Shown piece by piece: positions 26,302 through 34,836 of a DNA stretch of 64,000 nucleotides. This DNA comes from JADJPF01 sp964492845 (GTDB taxonomy: Bacteria > Acidobacteriota > Blastocatellia > Chloracidobacteriales > JADJPF01), in assembly GCA_964492845.1 (NCBI GenBank), contig CAZBMZ010000014.1:62001-126000 (forward strand), written 5' to 3'. Both the position numbers and the translations under genes were made by a program. Every line of letters starts with the position of its first letter. Within the stretch, counting starts at the first letter, position 1. The notes beneath the pieces were generated by a model. It saw nothing but the letters and a program-made list of their open reading frames with translations, made no database searches and was not told the origin of the DNA.

Positions 26302-27113
26302 ATGTTTTCCCCTTCGCTAGTTATTTCATTGCCATAAAGAATTATTTCTTGACCCGTCGAGTCTTTTATCCTAAGTGCGCCTGTTTCTAACAATCCATCT
26401 GTGATGGCTAAAACTTCCTTATTATTTATAATTACCTTTATTTTCTTACCTTTAGCAAAACTTGATAATTCTTCCCATCTTCTTAGAACGTTATCAGACT
26501 TAGCATTTAATATTTGATACCAATAATCTAATTTTTTAAGTAGCAAGTCTAAAAGGTTGTCTCTATCAACTATTAAGCCCGTAGCCAAATAAAGCGATGT
26601 AGGCATACGGTTAAAATTATTTTTAGGAAAAGACTTTTGAGCAAGATTAACTCCAATTCCTACAATAACATAGTTTAAGTTACTGTCCTTAAAAGAGCTT
26701 TCGATTAAAATTCCTGCTACTTTGCAATTATTTATGAGGATGTCATTGGGCCATTTTATATCAAGGGCAACAGGGCAGCTTTCCATAATTGCTTCTGCTG
26801 TAGCAACAGCCGACATTAAAGAAAGCAGTGGAAAATTTTTTAGCTCAAGTTTTGGTGTAAGTAGCAAAGAAAAATAGCAACCTTCTCCCGCAACAGAATA
26901 CCAAGAACGCTGCATTCTGCCACGTCCGGCTGTTTGCATATCGGCCAATGCTCCTACACCTTCAAGAGGAGCTTGATTAGCTTCTATTTGGGCATTTTGA
27001 GCATATTTTTTTAAGAAAGTGTTGGTAGAATCTATTTGCTCAAAATGAAAAATTTTTGCAGAAAAGCTTGCCAAACTTTTAGAAATAATTCTTTTTGGAG
27101 TTTCTTCAAGCAT
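26292..27113 (-). CDS. birA: Biotin--[acetyl-CoA-carboxylase] ligase, HTH-less
   Basis: The product has 273 residues. It lacks the N-terminal winged-helix repressor domain, so it is a monofunctional ligase. Motifs are FEQIDSTNTFLKKYA, TAGRGRMQRSW (the biotinyl-AMP-binding loop), KWPNDILIN, KVAGILIES and VIVGIGVNLA, followed by a C-terminal SH3-like domain. It activates biotin and attaches it to carboxyl-carrier proteins. The acyl-CoA carboxylase beta subunit at 40.4 kb belongs to a pathway that needs it. Confidence 0.94.
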   Translation of the reverse strand: MLEETPKRIISKSLASFSAKIFHFEQIDSTNTFLKKYAQNAQIEANQAPLEGVGALADMQTAGRGRMQRSWYSVAGEGCYFSLLLTPKLELKNFPLLSLMSAVATAEAIMESCPVALDIKWPNDILINNCKVAGILIESSFKDSNLNYVIVGIGVNLAQKSFPKNNFNRMPTSLYLATGLIVDRDNLLDLLLKKLDYWYQILNAKSDNVLRRWEELSSFAKGKKIKVIINNKEVLAITDGLLETGALRIKDSTGQEIILYGNEITSEGENICY

Positions 27114-27122
27114 AACAGCAAG

Positions 27123-27983
27123 TTAATAGCCCAAGCCTATCTTAAAACTAATATCGACTGCTGGGGCAGAATGAGTTATTGCACCAATAGAAATTAGGTC
27201 TACACCCGCTTTAGCATATTCGGCTACATTTTCTAAGGTGATACCTCCAGAAGCCTCTAGCAATATATATTTTCCTCGCTCGCTTTTTCTGACAATTTCA
27301 ACAGCTTCTTTAACCTGTACTGGCTTCATATTATCTAACATAATAATGTCTGCACCAAAGTTAATAGCCTCGTTTAATTGTTCAAAAGTTGCTACTTCTA
27401 CTTCAATTTTATGTAGATGTCCTGCACGTTCACGAGCGCGTTTTATTGCTGTTTCAATACCACCAGCCAGCAAAATATGGTTATCTTTAATTAATATGCC
27501 ATCATCCAAACCAAAGCGATGATTATATCCACCGCCTATTAAAACAGCATATTTATCAATCATCCGTAGCCCTGGCATAGTTTTACGTGTATCAACAATT
27601 CTGGCTGAAGTGCCTTCCGTAGCAGCAACATATTGGCTTGTAAGCGTAGCAATACCAGACATTCTTTGCATTAAATTTAACGCCAAGCGTTCACCCATCA
27701 GCAAAGTTGTAGCAGGCCCATCTAAACGAGCAATTTCTGTGTTTGCTTTTACTCGTTCGCCTTCATAAACAAAGGCTTCAAGTTGTAAATCTGCATCCAA
27801 ACAAGTAAATACAGTTTCAGCAACTTCTAAACCAGCAACAATCATTTCTTGCTTAGCTAAAAATTTCCCTCTACCCCGTGTAGCCTCAAGCACTGTTGAT
27901 TGTGTGGTGATATCCCCACGTCCAATATCTTCACTAAGAAAATTAGTAATTGAATCAAAAAGTAAATTTTTATCTATCTGCAC
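27123..27983 (-). CDS. nadC: Nicotinate-nucleotide pyrophosphorylase (quinolinate phosphoribosyltransferase)
   Basis: The product has 286 residues. It converts quinolinate and PRPP to nicotinate mononucleotide in de novo NAD synthesis. Key motifs: EDIGRGDITTQ at the N-terminus, LMQRMSGIATLT, RIVDTRKTMPGLR, GGGYNHRFGLDDGILIKDNH, EVEVATFEQL, IMLDNM and EASGGITLENV. Length fits the family. It is first in the nadC-birA-coaX run, 9 bp before birA. Confidence 0.96.
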   Translation of the reverse strand: MQIDKNLLFDSITNFLSEDIGRGDITTQSTVLEATRGRGKFLAKQEMIVAGLEVAETVFTCLDADLQLEAFVYEGERVKANTEIARLDGPATTLLMGERLALNLMQRMSGIATLTSQYVAATEGTSARIVDTRKTMPGLRMIDKYAVLIGGGYNHRFGLDDGILIKDNHILLAGGIETAIKRARERAGHLHKIEVEVATFEQLNEAINFGADIIMLDNMKPVQVKEAVEIVRKSERGKYILLEASGGITLENVAEYAKAGVDLISIGAITHSAPAVDISFKIGLGY

Positions 27984-28029
27984 AGTTGGTAATCCTTTTA
28001 CTTTAAATGACTATTTTGTTTGGAAACCT

Positions 28030-28205
28030 TCTTGGGGTTTACACCCTTCTTGGGGTTTACACCCCAAGCTAAAAATTGTGTCGTCGCTGGTGCGACTCAA
28101 GATTTACTCTTAGTCCCGCTAGGGACGTTACAATCTTTAGCTTGGCAGGTCACTGCCAAGAATTTGGCAGGTTACTGCCAAGAATTTGTCAGGTCACTGC
28201 CAAGA
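28030..28205 (+). repeat. Compound palindromic repeat, family B (longest copy)
   Basis: In order: two CTTGGGGTTTACACC units, AAGCTAAAAATTGTG, the hairpin TCGTCGCTGGTGCGAC, a TCAAGATTTA linker, GTCCC-gcta-GGGAC, TTACAATCTTTAGC, and three TTGGCAG...CTGCCAAG hairpins. The outer AGCTAAA...TTTAGCT arms are complementary, so the whole can fold as a multi-arm cruciform. It lies between valS and nadC. Confidence 0.8.
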
Positions 28206-28218
28206 AATAAACCAAAAT

Positions 28219-30879
28219 TTATAAATTAGCTAGTGTTGCTCTGATGGTTTCACATTGATTTGTTAAATCCTCTACTCTGCTACGTGCTTGAGCAACAACA
28301 TCTGCTTGAGCTTTTTCAACAAAGCTTGGATTAGACAAACGTTGAGAAAGCTTTTCAATTTCCGATTCCATCTTTGCTATCTCTCTCTTTAGGCGATCAC
28401 GTTCTTTATCAAGATCGATCAAGCCTTCCAATGGGATCGAGATCTCAATCCCTGTGATCACAGCACGAGCAGAAAATTTTTCTACCGGTAGATCAGATCT
28501 GATCTCGATCGCTTTTACTCTAGCTAGCCGTTTGATCGCATCTTCACTCTCTACGATCACCTTTTGTAAGGCTTCATCCTTGATTCCAAGCTTGATCGTT
28601 AATAACTCACTTACAGGTAGATTCATTTCTGATCGTACACTTCTGATCTTAGTGATCAACGCGATCACATTTTGCATTTCTGTTTCGATCTGATCATTGA
28701 TCATTTCACGATCAGCTTCGGGAAATGCTACAAGTGAGATCGATTCCCCTTCGTGTGGTAGTCTTTGCCATAATTCTTCTGTGATGTATGGCATAACTGG
28801 ATGTAGCAAGCGCAAAGACTTCTCTAAAACATACATAATTCTTTGCCGAGCAAGCACAACTTCTGGAGTCGTCTCTTTAGCTGCAACTAGCACTTTTGCA
28901 AGTTCAATATACCAGTCACAAAAATCACTCCAAAAGAAATGATAAAGTGTTTGGGTAACATCATAGAATCGAAACTGATCTAAAGCCTTGTTGGTATCTT
29001 CTATTGCTCGGTTTAAGCGGGACAAAATCCAACGGTCATAACGAGAAGGATCTGTTCCAAAAGCTTCTTTGTTAAATTCCGTTTCGCCTAAGTTCATCAT
29101 CACAAAGCGGGAAGCATTCCAAATTTTATTAACAAAATTACGTGCTGCTTCCATTTTTGGATATTCGCGGACTTCTGCGCCTTTTTTAACTTCTTGTAGG
29201 TCTACATCTGCGCCACCTGTAACAGAACTAGCTAACGTAAAGCGCACTGCGTCTGTGCCATAGCGGTCAAAAACATCTAGCGGGTCAATTACATTACCTT
29301 TCATTTTTGACATTTTTTCGCCATCAACACGAACTAGACCTGTAATATAAACCCTACGGAAAGGGACATCTCCCATAAACTTTAGGCCCATCATCATCAT
29401 TCTTGCTACCCAAAAGAAAATAATGTCAAAGCCTGTAATCATTTCTGTTGTGGGATAGAAAGTCTTTAAGTCGTCTGTCTCATTGGGCCAGCCCAAAGTA
29501 GAAAAAGGCCATAGTGCCGAAGAAAACCAAGTATCAAGCACATCCTCATCTTGGCGAATTTCCACATTTCCACATGTGCTACAAGTTGTGGGTGTTTCAC
29601 GTGCAACATTTATATGATTATTTGCACAATACCAAGCAGGTATTCGATGACCCCACCAAAGTTGTCTGGAAATACACCAATCTTGGATATTTTCTAGCCA
29701 ATCATAGAAAGTCTTAGTCCAATTTTCAGGAATAAATACTGTCCGGCCATCTTGTACAGCTTTAATAGCTTCCTCAGCCATACCTTTCATTTTTGCAAAC
29801 CATTGTGTAGAAATCAGCGGCTCTAGCACTGTTTCACAACGTTGGCAATGTCCGACCTTGTGAGTGTAATCTTCGACTTTAACCAATAGTTCAAGGGCTT
29901 CTAGCTTTTCTATGACTAACTTACGGGCGGCAAAACGGTCTAAACCTGCAAACTCTTCGCCTGCTTCAGCCGTCATTTTTCCATGTTTATCAATTACAGA
30001 GATTTGCGCTAAGTTATGAGTTAAGCCCATCTTAAAGTCATTAGGGTCATGTGATGGGGTAACTTTAACAACGCCTGTTCCAAAATCCATTTCTACAAGC
30101 TCATCACAAACAAAAGGTATCTCTCTGCCAACTAATGGTAAAATTGCATACTTACCATGAAAAGCCTTATATCTTTCATCATTTGGATGAATTGCAACGC
30201 CTGTGTCACCAAGCATTGTTTCTGGTCGAGTCGTTGCAACAACAATTTTTTCTTCGCTATCTTTGATTGGATAGGCTATATGGTAGAGCTTAGCTTTTAC
30301 TTCTTTTTTTGGTGCTTCTAAATCAGATAAAGCTGTTTGGTCTTTAGGACACCAATTCACCATATAGGCACCACGATAAATCAAGCCTTCTTCATAAAGT
30401 CGAACAAAGACCTCACGAACAGCTAAAGAAAGCCCCTCATCTAAAGTAAAGCGTTCTCTAGTCCAATCACAGCTAGCACCTTCTTTGCGGATTTGACGTT
30501 GAATTGTTCCGCCTGCATGCTCTTTCCATTGCCAAACACGGCGTTCAAATTCTTCTCGTCCAAGTTGGGTACGAGTTACTTTTTCTTCTAAAAGCCGTTT
30601 CTCTACAACAATTTGGGTTGAAATGCCTGCGTGATCGGTGCCTGGCAACCAAAGAGCATTATAGCCCTGCATCCGTCGCCAGCGAGTTAAGCTATCCATC
30701 AAGGTATGCTGCAAAGCATGTCCCATATGCAAATAGCCTGTTACATTAGGTGGAGGAATAGAAATACAAAAGGATGGTTTTTCTGATTTAGCTTGAGCAA
30801 GAAAATAACCCCTGCTTTCCCAAATAGGATACCACTTACTTTCTATTTCTTTTGGTTCATATGTTTTTGGTATTTCCAT
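28219..30879 (-). CDS. valS: Valyl-tRNA synthetase
   Basis: The product has 886 residues, a class I aminoacyl-tRNA synthetase that charges tRNA-Val. PPPNVTGYLHMGHAL carries the HIGH motif (HMGH), the CP1 editing domain includes TTRPETMLGDTGVAIHP, zinc-binding pairs HCQRC and CSTC are present, and the KMSKS loop reads GEKMSKMKGNVIDP. The C-terminal arm is a coiled coil (DLDKERDRLKREIAKMESEIEKL). Codons for about residues 713-828 are unusual: isoleucine is nearly always ATC after a G-ending codon, which creates many GATC sites, unlike the rest of the gene. Confidence 0.97.
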   Translation of the reverse strand: MEIPKTYEPKEIESKWYPIWESRGYFLAQAKSEKPSFCISIPPPNVTGYLHMGHALQHTLMDSLTRWRRMQGYNALWLPGTDHAGISTQIVVEKRLLEEKVTRTQLGREEFERRVWQWKEHAGGTIQRQIRKEGASCDWTRERFTLDEGLSLAVREVFVRLYEEGLIYRGAYMVNWCPKDQTALSDLEAPKKEVKAKLYHIAYPIKDSEEKIVVATTRPETMLGDTGVAIHPNDERYKAFHGKYAILPLVGREIPFVCDELVEMDFGTGVVKVTPSHDPNDFKMGLTHNLAQISVIDKHGKMTAEAGEEFAGLDRFAARKLVIEKLEALELLVKVEDYTHKVGHCQRCETVLEPLISTQWFAKMKGMAEEAIKAVQDGRTVFIPENWTKTFYDWLENIQDWCISRQLWWGHRIPAWYCANNHINVARETPTTCSTCGNVEIRQDEDVLDTWFSSALWPFSTLGWPNETDDLKTFYPTTEMITGFDIIFFWVARMMMMGLKFMGDVPFRRVYITGLVRVDGEKMSKMKGNVIDPLDVFDRYGTDAVRFTLASSVTGGADVDLQEVKKGAEVREYPKMEAARNFVNKIWNASRFVMMNLGETEFNKEAFGTDPSRYDRWILSRLNRAIEDTNKALDQFRFYDVTQTLYHFFWSDFCDWYIELAKVLVAAKETTPEVVLARQRIMYVLEKSLRLLHPVMPYITEELWQRLPHEGESISLVAFPEADREMINDQIETEMQNVIALITKIRSVRSEMNLPVSELLTIKLGIKDEALQKVIVESEDAIKRLARVKAIEIRSDLPVEKFSARAVITGIEISIPLEGLIDLDKERDRLKREIAKMESEIEKLSQRLSNPSFVEKAQADVVAQARSRVEDLTNQCETIRATLANL
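28395..28741. other. Dense GATC cluster inside valS
   Basis: I count 22 GATC tetramers in 347 bp, where about one would be expected for this base composition. The edges are sharp: none in the 130 bp towards the valS stop, and few further upstream in the gene. Most are formed on the coding strand by a codon ending in G followed by ATC (Ile). Confidence 0.85.
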
Positions 30880-31123
30880 AAATTATTATTTTGACCTTAT
30901 TTATATTGAATAAAATGAAATTTTGTAGAAAAGGCAATTTAACCATAAAAAGCAAAAAGCGGACAGTGGAAAAAAGCAGATTTATTGCTTACTCCTAATC
31001 ATCTGTTTTTAATTACAAAGTGATTTTAATAGTAATTTCCTAGCTAAAAGAAAAATAAGATTTTTTTATTGATTCTGTGATAATTTATCTAGGTAAAATG
31101 GCTAGTAAACAAAAGAGGTTATC

Positions 31124-32146
31124 ATGAAAAAACGCTTATTAATATTTGCCATAAGTGCAGTTGTAATACTTTGCTCTATTCCAATAATAGGGCTTTTTTT
31201 ATTAAATAGCGATTGGCTTAAAGAAAAATTAGCCTCTAAAGTTAAATCTAGCCTTGAGGCAGATTTAGAAATTAAGTCTCTTTCCTTTGAACCTCTTAAG
31301 GGAAAAGCCCTTTTATCAGGTATTAAATTAGTAAGAAAAAAAGCTGAGTCTGAACTTGATATAAATATAGAAAAAATAGACTTAGAGCTTAAAGTTCTTC
31401 CTCTGTTATATCGCTCAATTAGTATTGAAAAGCTAGAAATCAACAGCCCTCAAATTGTGTCTGTCGTTCGCTCTTCCGAGCCAAAAAAAGGAAATAAACA
31501 AGATAGAAAAAAACAAGACTTTGAAATTAAAGAATTATATATAAAAAATGGGAGTGTTGATTATACAGAACATAGAATTAATCAAATCAAAACAGGTGTA
31601 TTTAACGCAAAGGTATCAAATATACAATATTATGCTAAAAATATATCTCCTACATCTCTTTCAAATTTACTGTATAAAGCAGATATACAAGCTAATATAG
31701 ACATTGGAACTCAAGCTACATTAAATAAAGCTGGAACGTCAAACCCTGCAACTTGCGCACTTACAGGTGTTGATCTTGCCTATATAAGTAGTTTTTATGG
31801 AAATGATGAACAAATAAAAGTAGTTTCTGGTCAAATGGACTTAAATTACATCATAGAAGGAAATTCAAAAACAAACTTCAAAGTTTTGCTAAAGGACTTA
31901 AAACTAGACGCTAGCCAACCTAACAAAACTTTAATGTATATCCCTCTTGAAACAATTACTAAATACTTAGAAAAGAATAATTCCTCTATCACCCTAGAAT
32001 TTACGGTGGATGAAAGCCTTGAACTTAGCGAAGATACTAACTTTTTTATGACAGAATTCTTAAAAGAACTATCAAAAGAATTAATTAAAGAACTTCCCAA
32101 ACAAGTTATGGAGAATCTTAAAAAAGACATCTTGTCTAGTAAGTAA
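31124..32146 (+). CDS. AsmA-like membrane-anchored protein
   Basis: The product has 340 residues. An N-terminal transmembrane helix (about 5-27) is followed by LLNSDWLKEKLASKVKSSLEADLEIKSLSFEPLKGKALLSGIKL. This resembles the start of AsmA/TamB-like (DUF748-type) proteins, which bridge the periplasm in lipid or outer-membrane-protein transport. The rest is rich in short beta strands (ISIEKLEINSPQIV, IKELYIKNGSVDYT). At 340 residues it is short for the family. It has its own upstream region of about 240 bp and its end faces the convergent SnoaL gene. Function is inferred only from the fold type. Confidence 0.6.
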   Translation: MKKRLLIFAISAVVILCSIPIIGLFLLNSDWLKEKLASKVKSSLEADLEIKSLSFEPLKGKALLSGIKLVRKKAESELDINIEKIDLELKVLPLLYRSISIEKLEINSPQIVSVVRSSEPKKGNKQDRKKQDFEIKELYIKNGSVDYTEHRINQIKTGVFNAKVSNIQYYAKNISPTSLSNLLYKADIQANIDIGTQATLNKAGTSNPATCALTGVDLAYISSFYGNDEQIKVVSGQMDLNYIIEGNSKTNFKVLLKDLKLDASQPNKTLMYIPLETITKYLEKNNSSITLEFTVDESLELSEDTNFFMTEFLKELSKELIKELPKQVMENLKKDILSSK

Positions 32147-32156
32147 AACTAGGTAT

Positions 32157-32630
32157 TTATTTAGAGTTTTTATTAATAAACTTTTCTAAATTATCACTAG
32201 CCTGCTTTCTAATAGCTCCTTGTACAGGTGGAAACCAGCCCAATAGCTTTCCTTTTATTCCTAATGCCATAGATGCCCAAGCCCATAAATCAAAACTATC
32301 CGTATGTTTAATTATCTTTCCTTGCTTAAACTGAAAAACTGCGTCAATTTTATTATGGACTTTATTCCCAGTTTGGCTAAAGGTATAAAAAGCTTCCCAA
32401 TGAGCTTTGCCTTGGTCGCCATCAGCTTTTATACCGCTAGTTTTAATTTCTAAGTCTGCTGCTCGTTCGCAAAGCATTTGCCACATAGCTTTAGCTCTTT
32501 CACCTTTTAAGTCAATAAAAACAGCATCAGAAAACTCTATGTCTGAGTGATAACATTCGTTCATACCTTTATAGTCACGTTTTTGAAAACATTGATAAAA
32601 TTTTTCAATTAATTTTTCATTAGCATTCAT
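32157..32630 (-). CDS. SnoaL-like (NTF2-fold) protein
   Basis: The product has 157 residues. The start NEKLIEKFYQCFQKRDYKGMNECYHSDIEFSDAVF and the later HWEAFYTFSQTGNKVHNKIDAVFQFKQGKIIKHTDSFDLWAWA follow the SnoaL-like NTF2 pattern. Many such proteins are paired with ECF sigma factors, and here the ECF gene lies 14 bp upstream on the same strand. The ligand or substrate is unknown. It is possibly a sensor or enzyme linked to the sigma factor's regulon. Confidence 0.8.
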   Translation of the reverse strand: MNANEKLIEKFYQCFQKRDYKGMNECYHSDIEFSDAVFIDLKGERAKAMWQMLCERAADLEIKTSGIKADGDQGKAHWEAFYTFSQTGNKVHNKIDAVFQFKQGKIIKHTDSFDLWAWASMALGIKGKLLGWFPPVQGAIRKQASDNLEKFINKNSK

Positions 32631-32644
32631 AGTTGACCCCCTAG

Positions 32645-33487
32645 CTAAAAATTATAATTACCTGAATTTATTAATTGTTTAATTAGCCCTGCAAAAGCCT
32701 CTGGAGCAGCATAGTCAGGATGACGACGAAAAATAGCAATAGTTTTGTTTAAGGTTTTTATTTTTTTTCTAGTTTTAATAGCTTCGTCATATATAAAGCT
32801 TTGTTTAGAAGTAGGAAGTGTTGCAAAAAGTAGTTTTTCTGGTTTTAGTCTACCAAACATTAAACATGCGTTTATTTGCTTTTCACATTTACAAGGGTTT
32901 TTCTCATTCATTAAACCGCATTTCTTTTCTAAAAAAGCTTGTAGCGTTTTTCTTGCTCTAGTTAGACGCTGACGAAAGGCTACAGCAGTAATATCTAGTA
33001 TTTCAGCAGCTTCAACGCTATTTACTTCTAAAAAATCGCCTAAAATCCAAGCTAGTCTATGATCTCGATCCAAGCATAAAAGCATTGCTTGAGTACAATT
33101 TATTTCTATTTCCTTAGCTAATAATTTTGTATCAGGATGTAAGTTTTGTTGACCCTTGTCAGAAAAACTTAAGCCTATATCAATAAGCTCTGCCATTTGT
33201 TCAAAAGTCGTTTCGTTAAGCTCTTGACGACGTTTTCGAGTTGTTAACAAATGATTAACCGCAATTTTATAAACCCAACTAGAAAAAGCACTTTCAGCAC
33301 GAAAGCTACTTAAATTGGTAATAATTTTGATTAAAATTTCTTGTGCTGCGTCCTGTGCATCTTGAGGATGTCCAAGCATTCGTAGTGATAAACCATAAAT
33401 TCTATCTTGAATCATTAGAATAATATTTTCTAACGCTTCTTTATCTCCATTTTTTGCTTCATTTACAAGCTCTGTTATTTTTTCCAT
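32645..33487 (-). CDS. ECF-type RNA polymerase sigma factor with Cys-rich C-terminal extension
   Basis: The product has 280 residues, longer than a minimal ECF factor (about 180). Region 2 includes LGHPQDAQDAAQEILIKIITNLSSFRAESAFSSWVYKIAVN, and region 4 includes LAWILGDFLEVNSVEAAEILDITAVAFRQRLTRARKTLQ. The extension starts with CGLMNEKNPCKCEKQINAC, a probable metal- or redox-binding cysteine cluster seen in a subset of ECF factors. No anti-sigma gene is adjacent; instead the SnoaL-like gene follows at 14 bp. The Cys-rich tail may be the sensor, which is inference. Confidence 0.85.
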   Translation of the reverse strand: MEKITELVNEAKNGDKEALENIILMIQDRIYGLSLRMLGHPQDAQDAAQEILIKIITNLSSFRAESAFSSWVYKIAVNHLLTTRKRRQELNETTFEQMAELIDIGLSFSDKGQQNLHPDTKLLAKEIEINCTQAMLLCLDRDHRLAWILGDFLEVNSVEAAEILDITAVAFRQRLTRARKTLQAFLEKKCGLMNEKNPCKCEKQINACLMFGRLKPEKLLFATLPTSKQSFIYDEAIKTRKKIKTLNKTIAIFRRHPDYAAPEAFAGLIKQLINSGNYNF

Positions 33488-33597
33488 AAATAATAAATTT
33501 AATCTTTTTATCCTCTGCTTTTATTTAGACATAAAAAAAATAAAAGTGTGACAAAAAAATAGCAAAATTAATAAAAGTTGTTGGCTTTACCTACACT

Positions 33598-34335
33598 TTG
33601 TTATTATGGCAAAAATATCTGTCACAAAGTAAGCTCAAAGTCAGGTCGTCAAAATCCGTGAAATTTCTTTATCTTGTTTTTGTTGGAATAATTAACATTT
33701 TCTATAGCCTAGGTCTATCAATAGTTGAAATGCTAACTTTTGGTAAATATTTCTGGTGGTGGAAACTTCATGGACTACTATTTTTTTCTTACCTAAGCGA
33801 TGGCCCTTATTTAATTACTAAACGAGAAGGTAAACGCGCACCTGTCCTAGCACAAAACCTAATTTATGGAGAAACTCCTTGTTTAACTATAAAAAAAATA
33901 CTGGAAGAAGCCAACATCCAACCTACAGACCATTTTGTTGACTTAGGTTGTGGGCGCGGCCTTATAGTCCTTTTTGTTAACCTTTATTTCCAAATTCCAA
34001 CAACAGGCGTAGAAATAATTCCAACTTTTATCAGACGGGCAGAAGTAATTAGTAAAACCCTAGGTTTAACTAAAATTAGGTTTATTAAAGAAAATCTTTC
34101 TTGGATAACACTTGAGCAAGTAGGGCGAGGGACAATTTTTTATTTAGCAGGAACAACTTTTCAAGAAGAACTGCTTGCTAAAATCACAAATAGATTAGAG
34201 TTATTACCTGTAGGAATAAAACTTATTACCTTATCAGACTCTATTATTTCCCCACATTTTAAGTTAATAAAAGTAAGCAGTTATTATTTTTCTTGGGGAA
34301 AGACCGAAGTATATTTTCATGAAAAAGTTAGTTAA
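33598..34335 (+). CDS. Membrane-anchored class I methyltransferase-like protein
   Basis: The product has 245 residues from a TTG with no clear ribosome-binding site, so the start is uncertain; a GTG about 20 codons later is an alternative. Residues 20-60 contain two hydrophobic stretches. The SAM-binding motif VDLGCGRG is near 115, followed by TTGVEIIPTFIRRAEV and RFIKENLS, typical of Rossmann methyltransferases. The arrangement suggests a methyltransferase with an N-terminal membrane hairpin. The substrate is unknown. It is divergent from the ECF sigma gene. Confidence 0.65.
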   Translation: MLLWQKYLSQSKLKVRSSKSVKFLYLVFVGIINIFYSLGLSIVEMLTFGKYFWWWKLHGLLFFSYLSDGPYLITKREGKRAPVLAQNLIYGETPCLTIKKILEEANIQPTDHFVDLGCGRGLIVLFVNLYFQIPTTGVEIIPTFIRRAEVISKTLGLTKIRFIKENLSWITLEQVGRGTIFYLAGTTFQEELLAKITNRLELLPVGIKLITLSDSIISPHFKLIKVSSYYFSWGKTEVYFHEKVS

Positions 34336-34402
34336 GTAAGCCTAGTAGATGATAGGTTGAGCAAAAAGTTAGTAATGTGATATAACAAAACATCCTTGAT
34401 TT

Positions 34403-34808
34403 AAGCCCATTAGCCAAGCCCATTAGCCAAGCCCATTAGACAAGCCCTAAAGGACTTGTCTAATATCAAATGCTACTACGTAGCATTGAAGGTTTAGCTA
34501 TTTTTCTAAGCCCCAGCGGGGCTTTTGACAGTAGNNNNNNNNNNNNNNNNNNNNNNNNNNNNNNNNNNNNNNNNNNNNNNNNNNNNNNNNNNNNNNNNNN
34601 NNNNNNNNNNNNNNNNNNNNNNNNNNNNNNNNNNATTTTTCTAAGCCCCAGCGGGGCTTTTGACAGTAGACCTGCCCTTTAGGGCTGGGATGCAAAATAC
34701 TTGTCTAATATCAAATGCTACTATGTAGCATTGAAGGTTTAGCTATTTTTCTAAGCCCCAGCGGGGCTTTTGACAGTAGACCTGCCCTTTAGGGCTGGGC
34801 TGCAAAAT
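34403..34808 (+). repeat. Tandem array of family A palindromic units, about 110-bp period
   Basis: The unit contains TTGTCTAATATCAAATGC, TGCTAC-gta-GTAGCA, GAAGGTTTAGC, AAGCCCCAGCGGGGCTT, TTGACAGTAGACC and CTGCCCTTTAGGGCTGGG. ATTTTTCTAAGCC starts at 34500, 34635 and 34745, and the last two are exactly 110 bp apart. A scaffold gap interrupts the first unit, and the preceding bases contain three AAGCCCATTAG copies. The array ends just before the NHL gene. Confidence 0.85.
34535..34634. other. Assembly gap (100 N)
   Basis: Exactly 100 N, a placeholder for unknown length, inside the tandem array. With a 110-bp period the true missing length would be about 75 bp or 75 plus multiples of 110. Confidence 0.95.
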
Positions 34809-34836
34809 ACAATATATTTTTTGGAGAGTTATTTTG

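Noticed and set aside
28020..28229. Two short open frames in the valS-nadC spacer
   Set aside because: They consist of repeated family B palindrome sequence and have no ribosome-binding site.
31102..31443. Minus-strand open frame over the start of the AsmA-like gene
   Set aside because: It is a shadow of the plus-strand gene, which has a signal anchor and AsmA-like pattern.
34470..34695. Short open frames across the N gap and the tandem array on both strands
   Set aside because: They only translate the 110-bp repeat and undefined bases.
34403..34808. CRISPR array
   Set aside because: Units are contiguous 110-bp palindromic tandem repeats without unique spacers, and there are no cas genes nearby.
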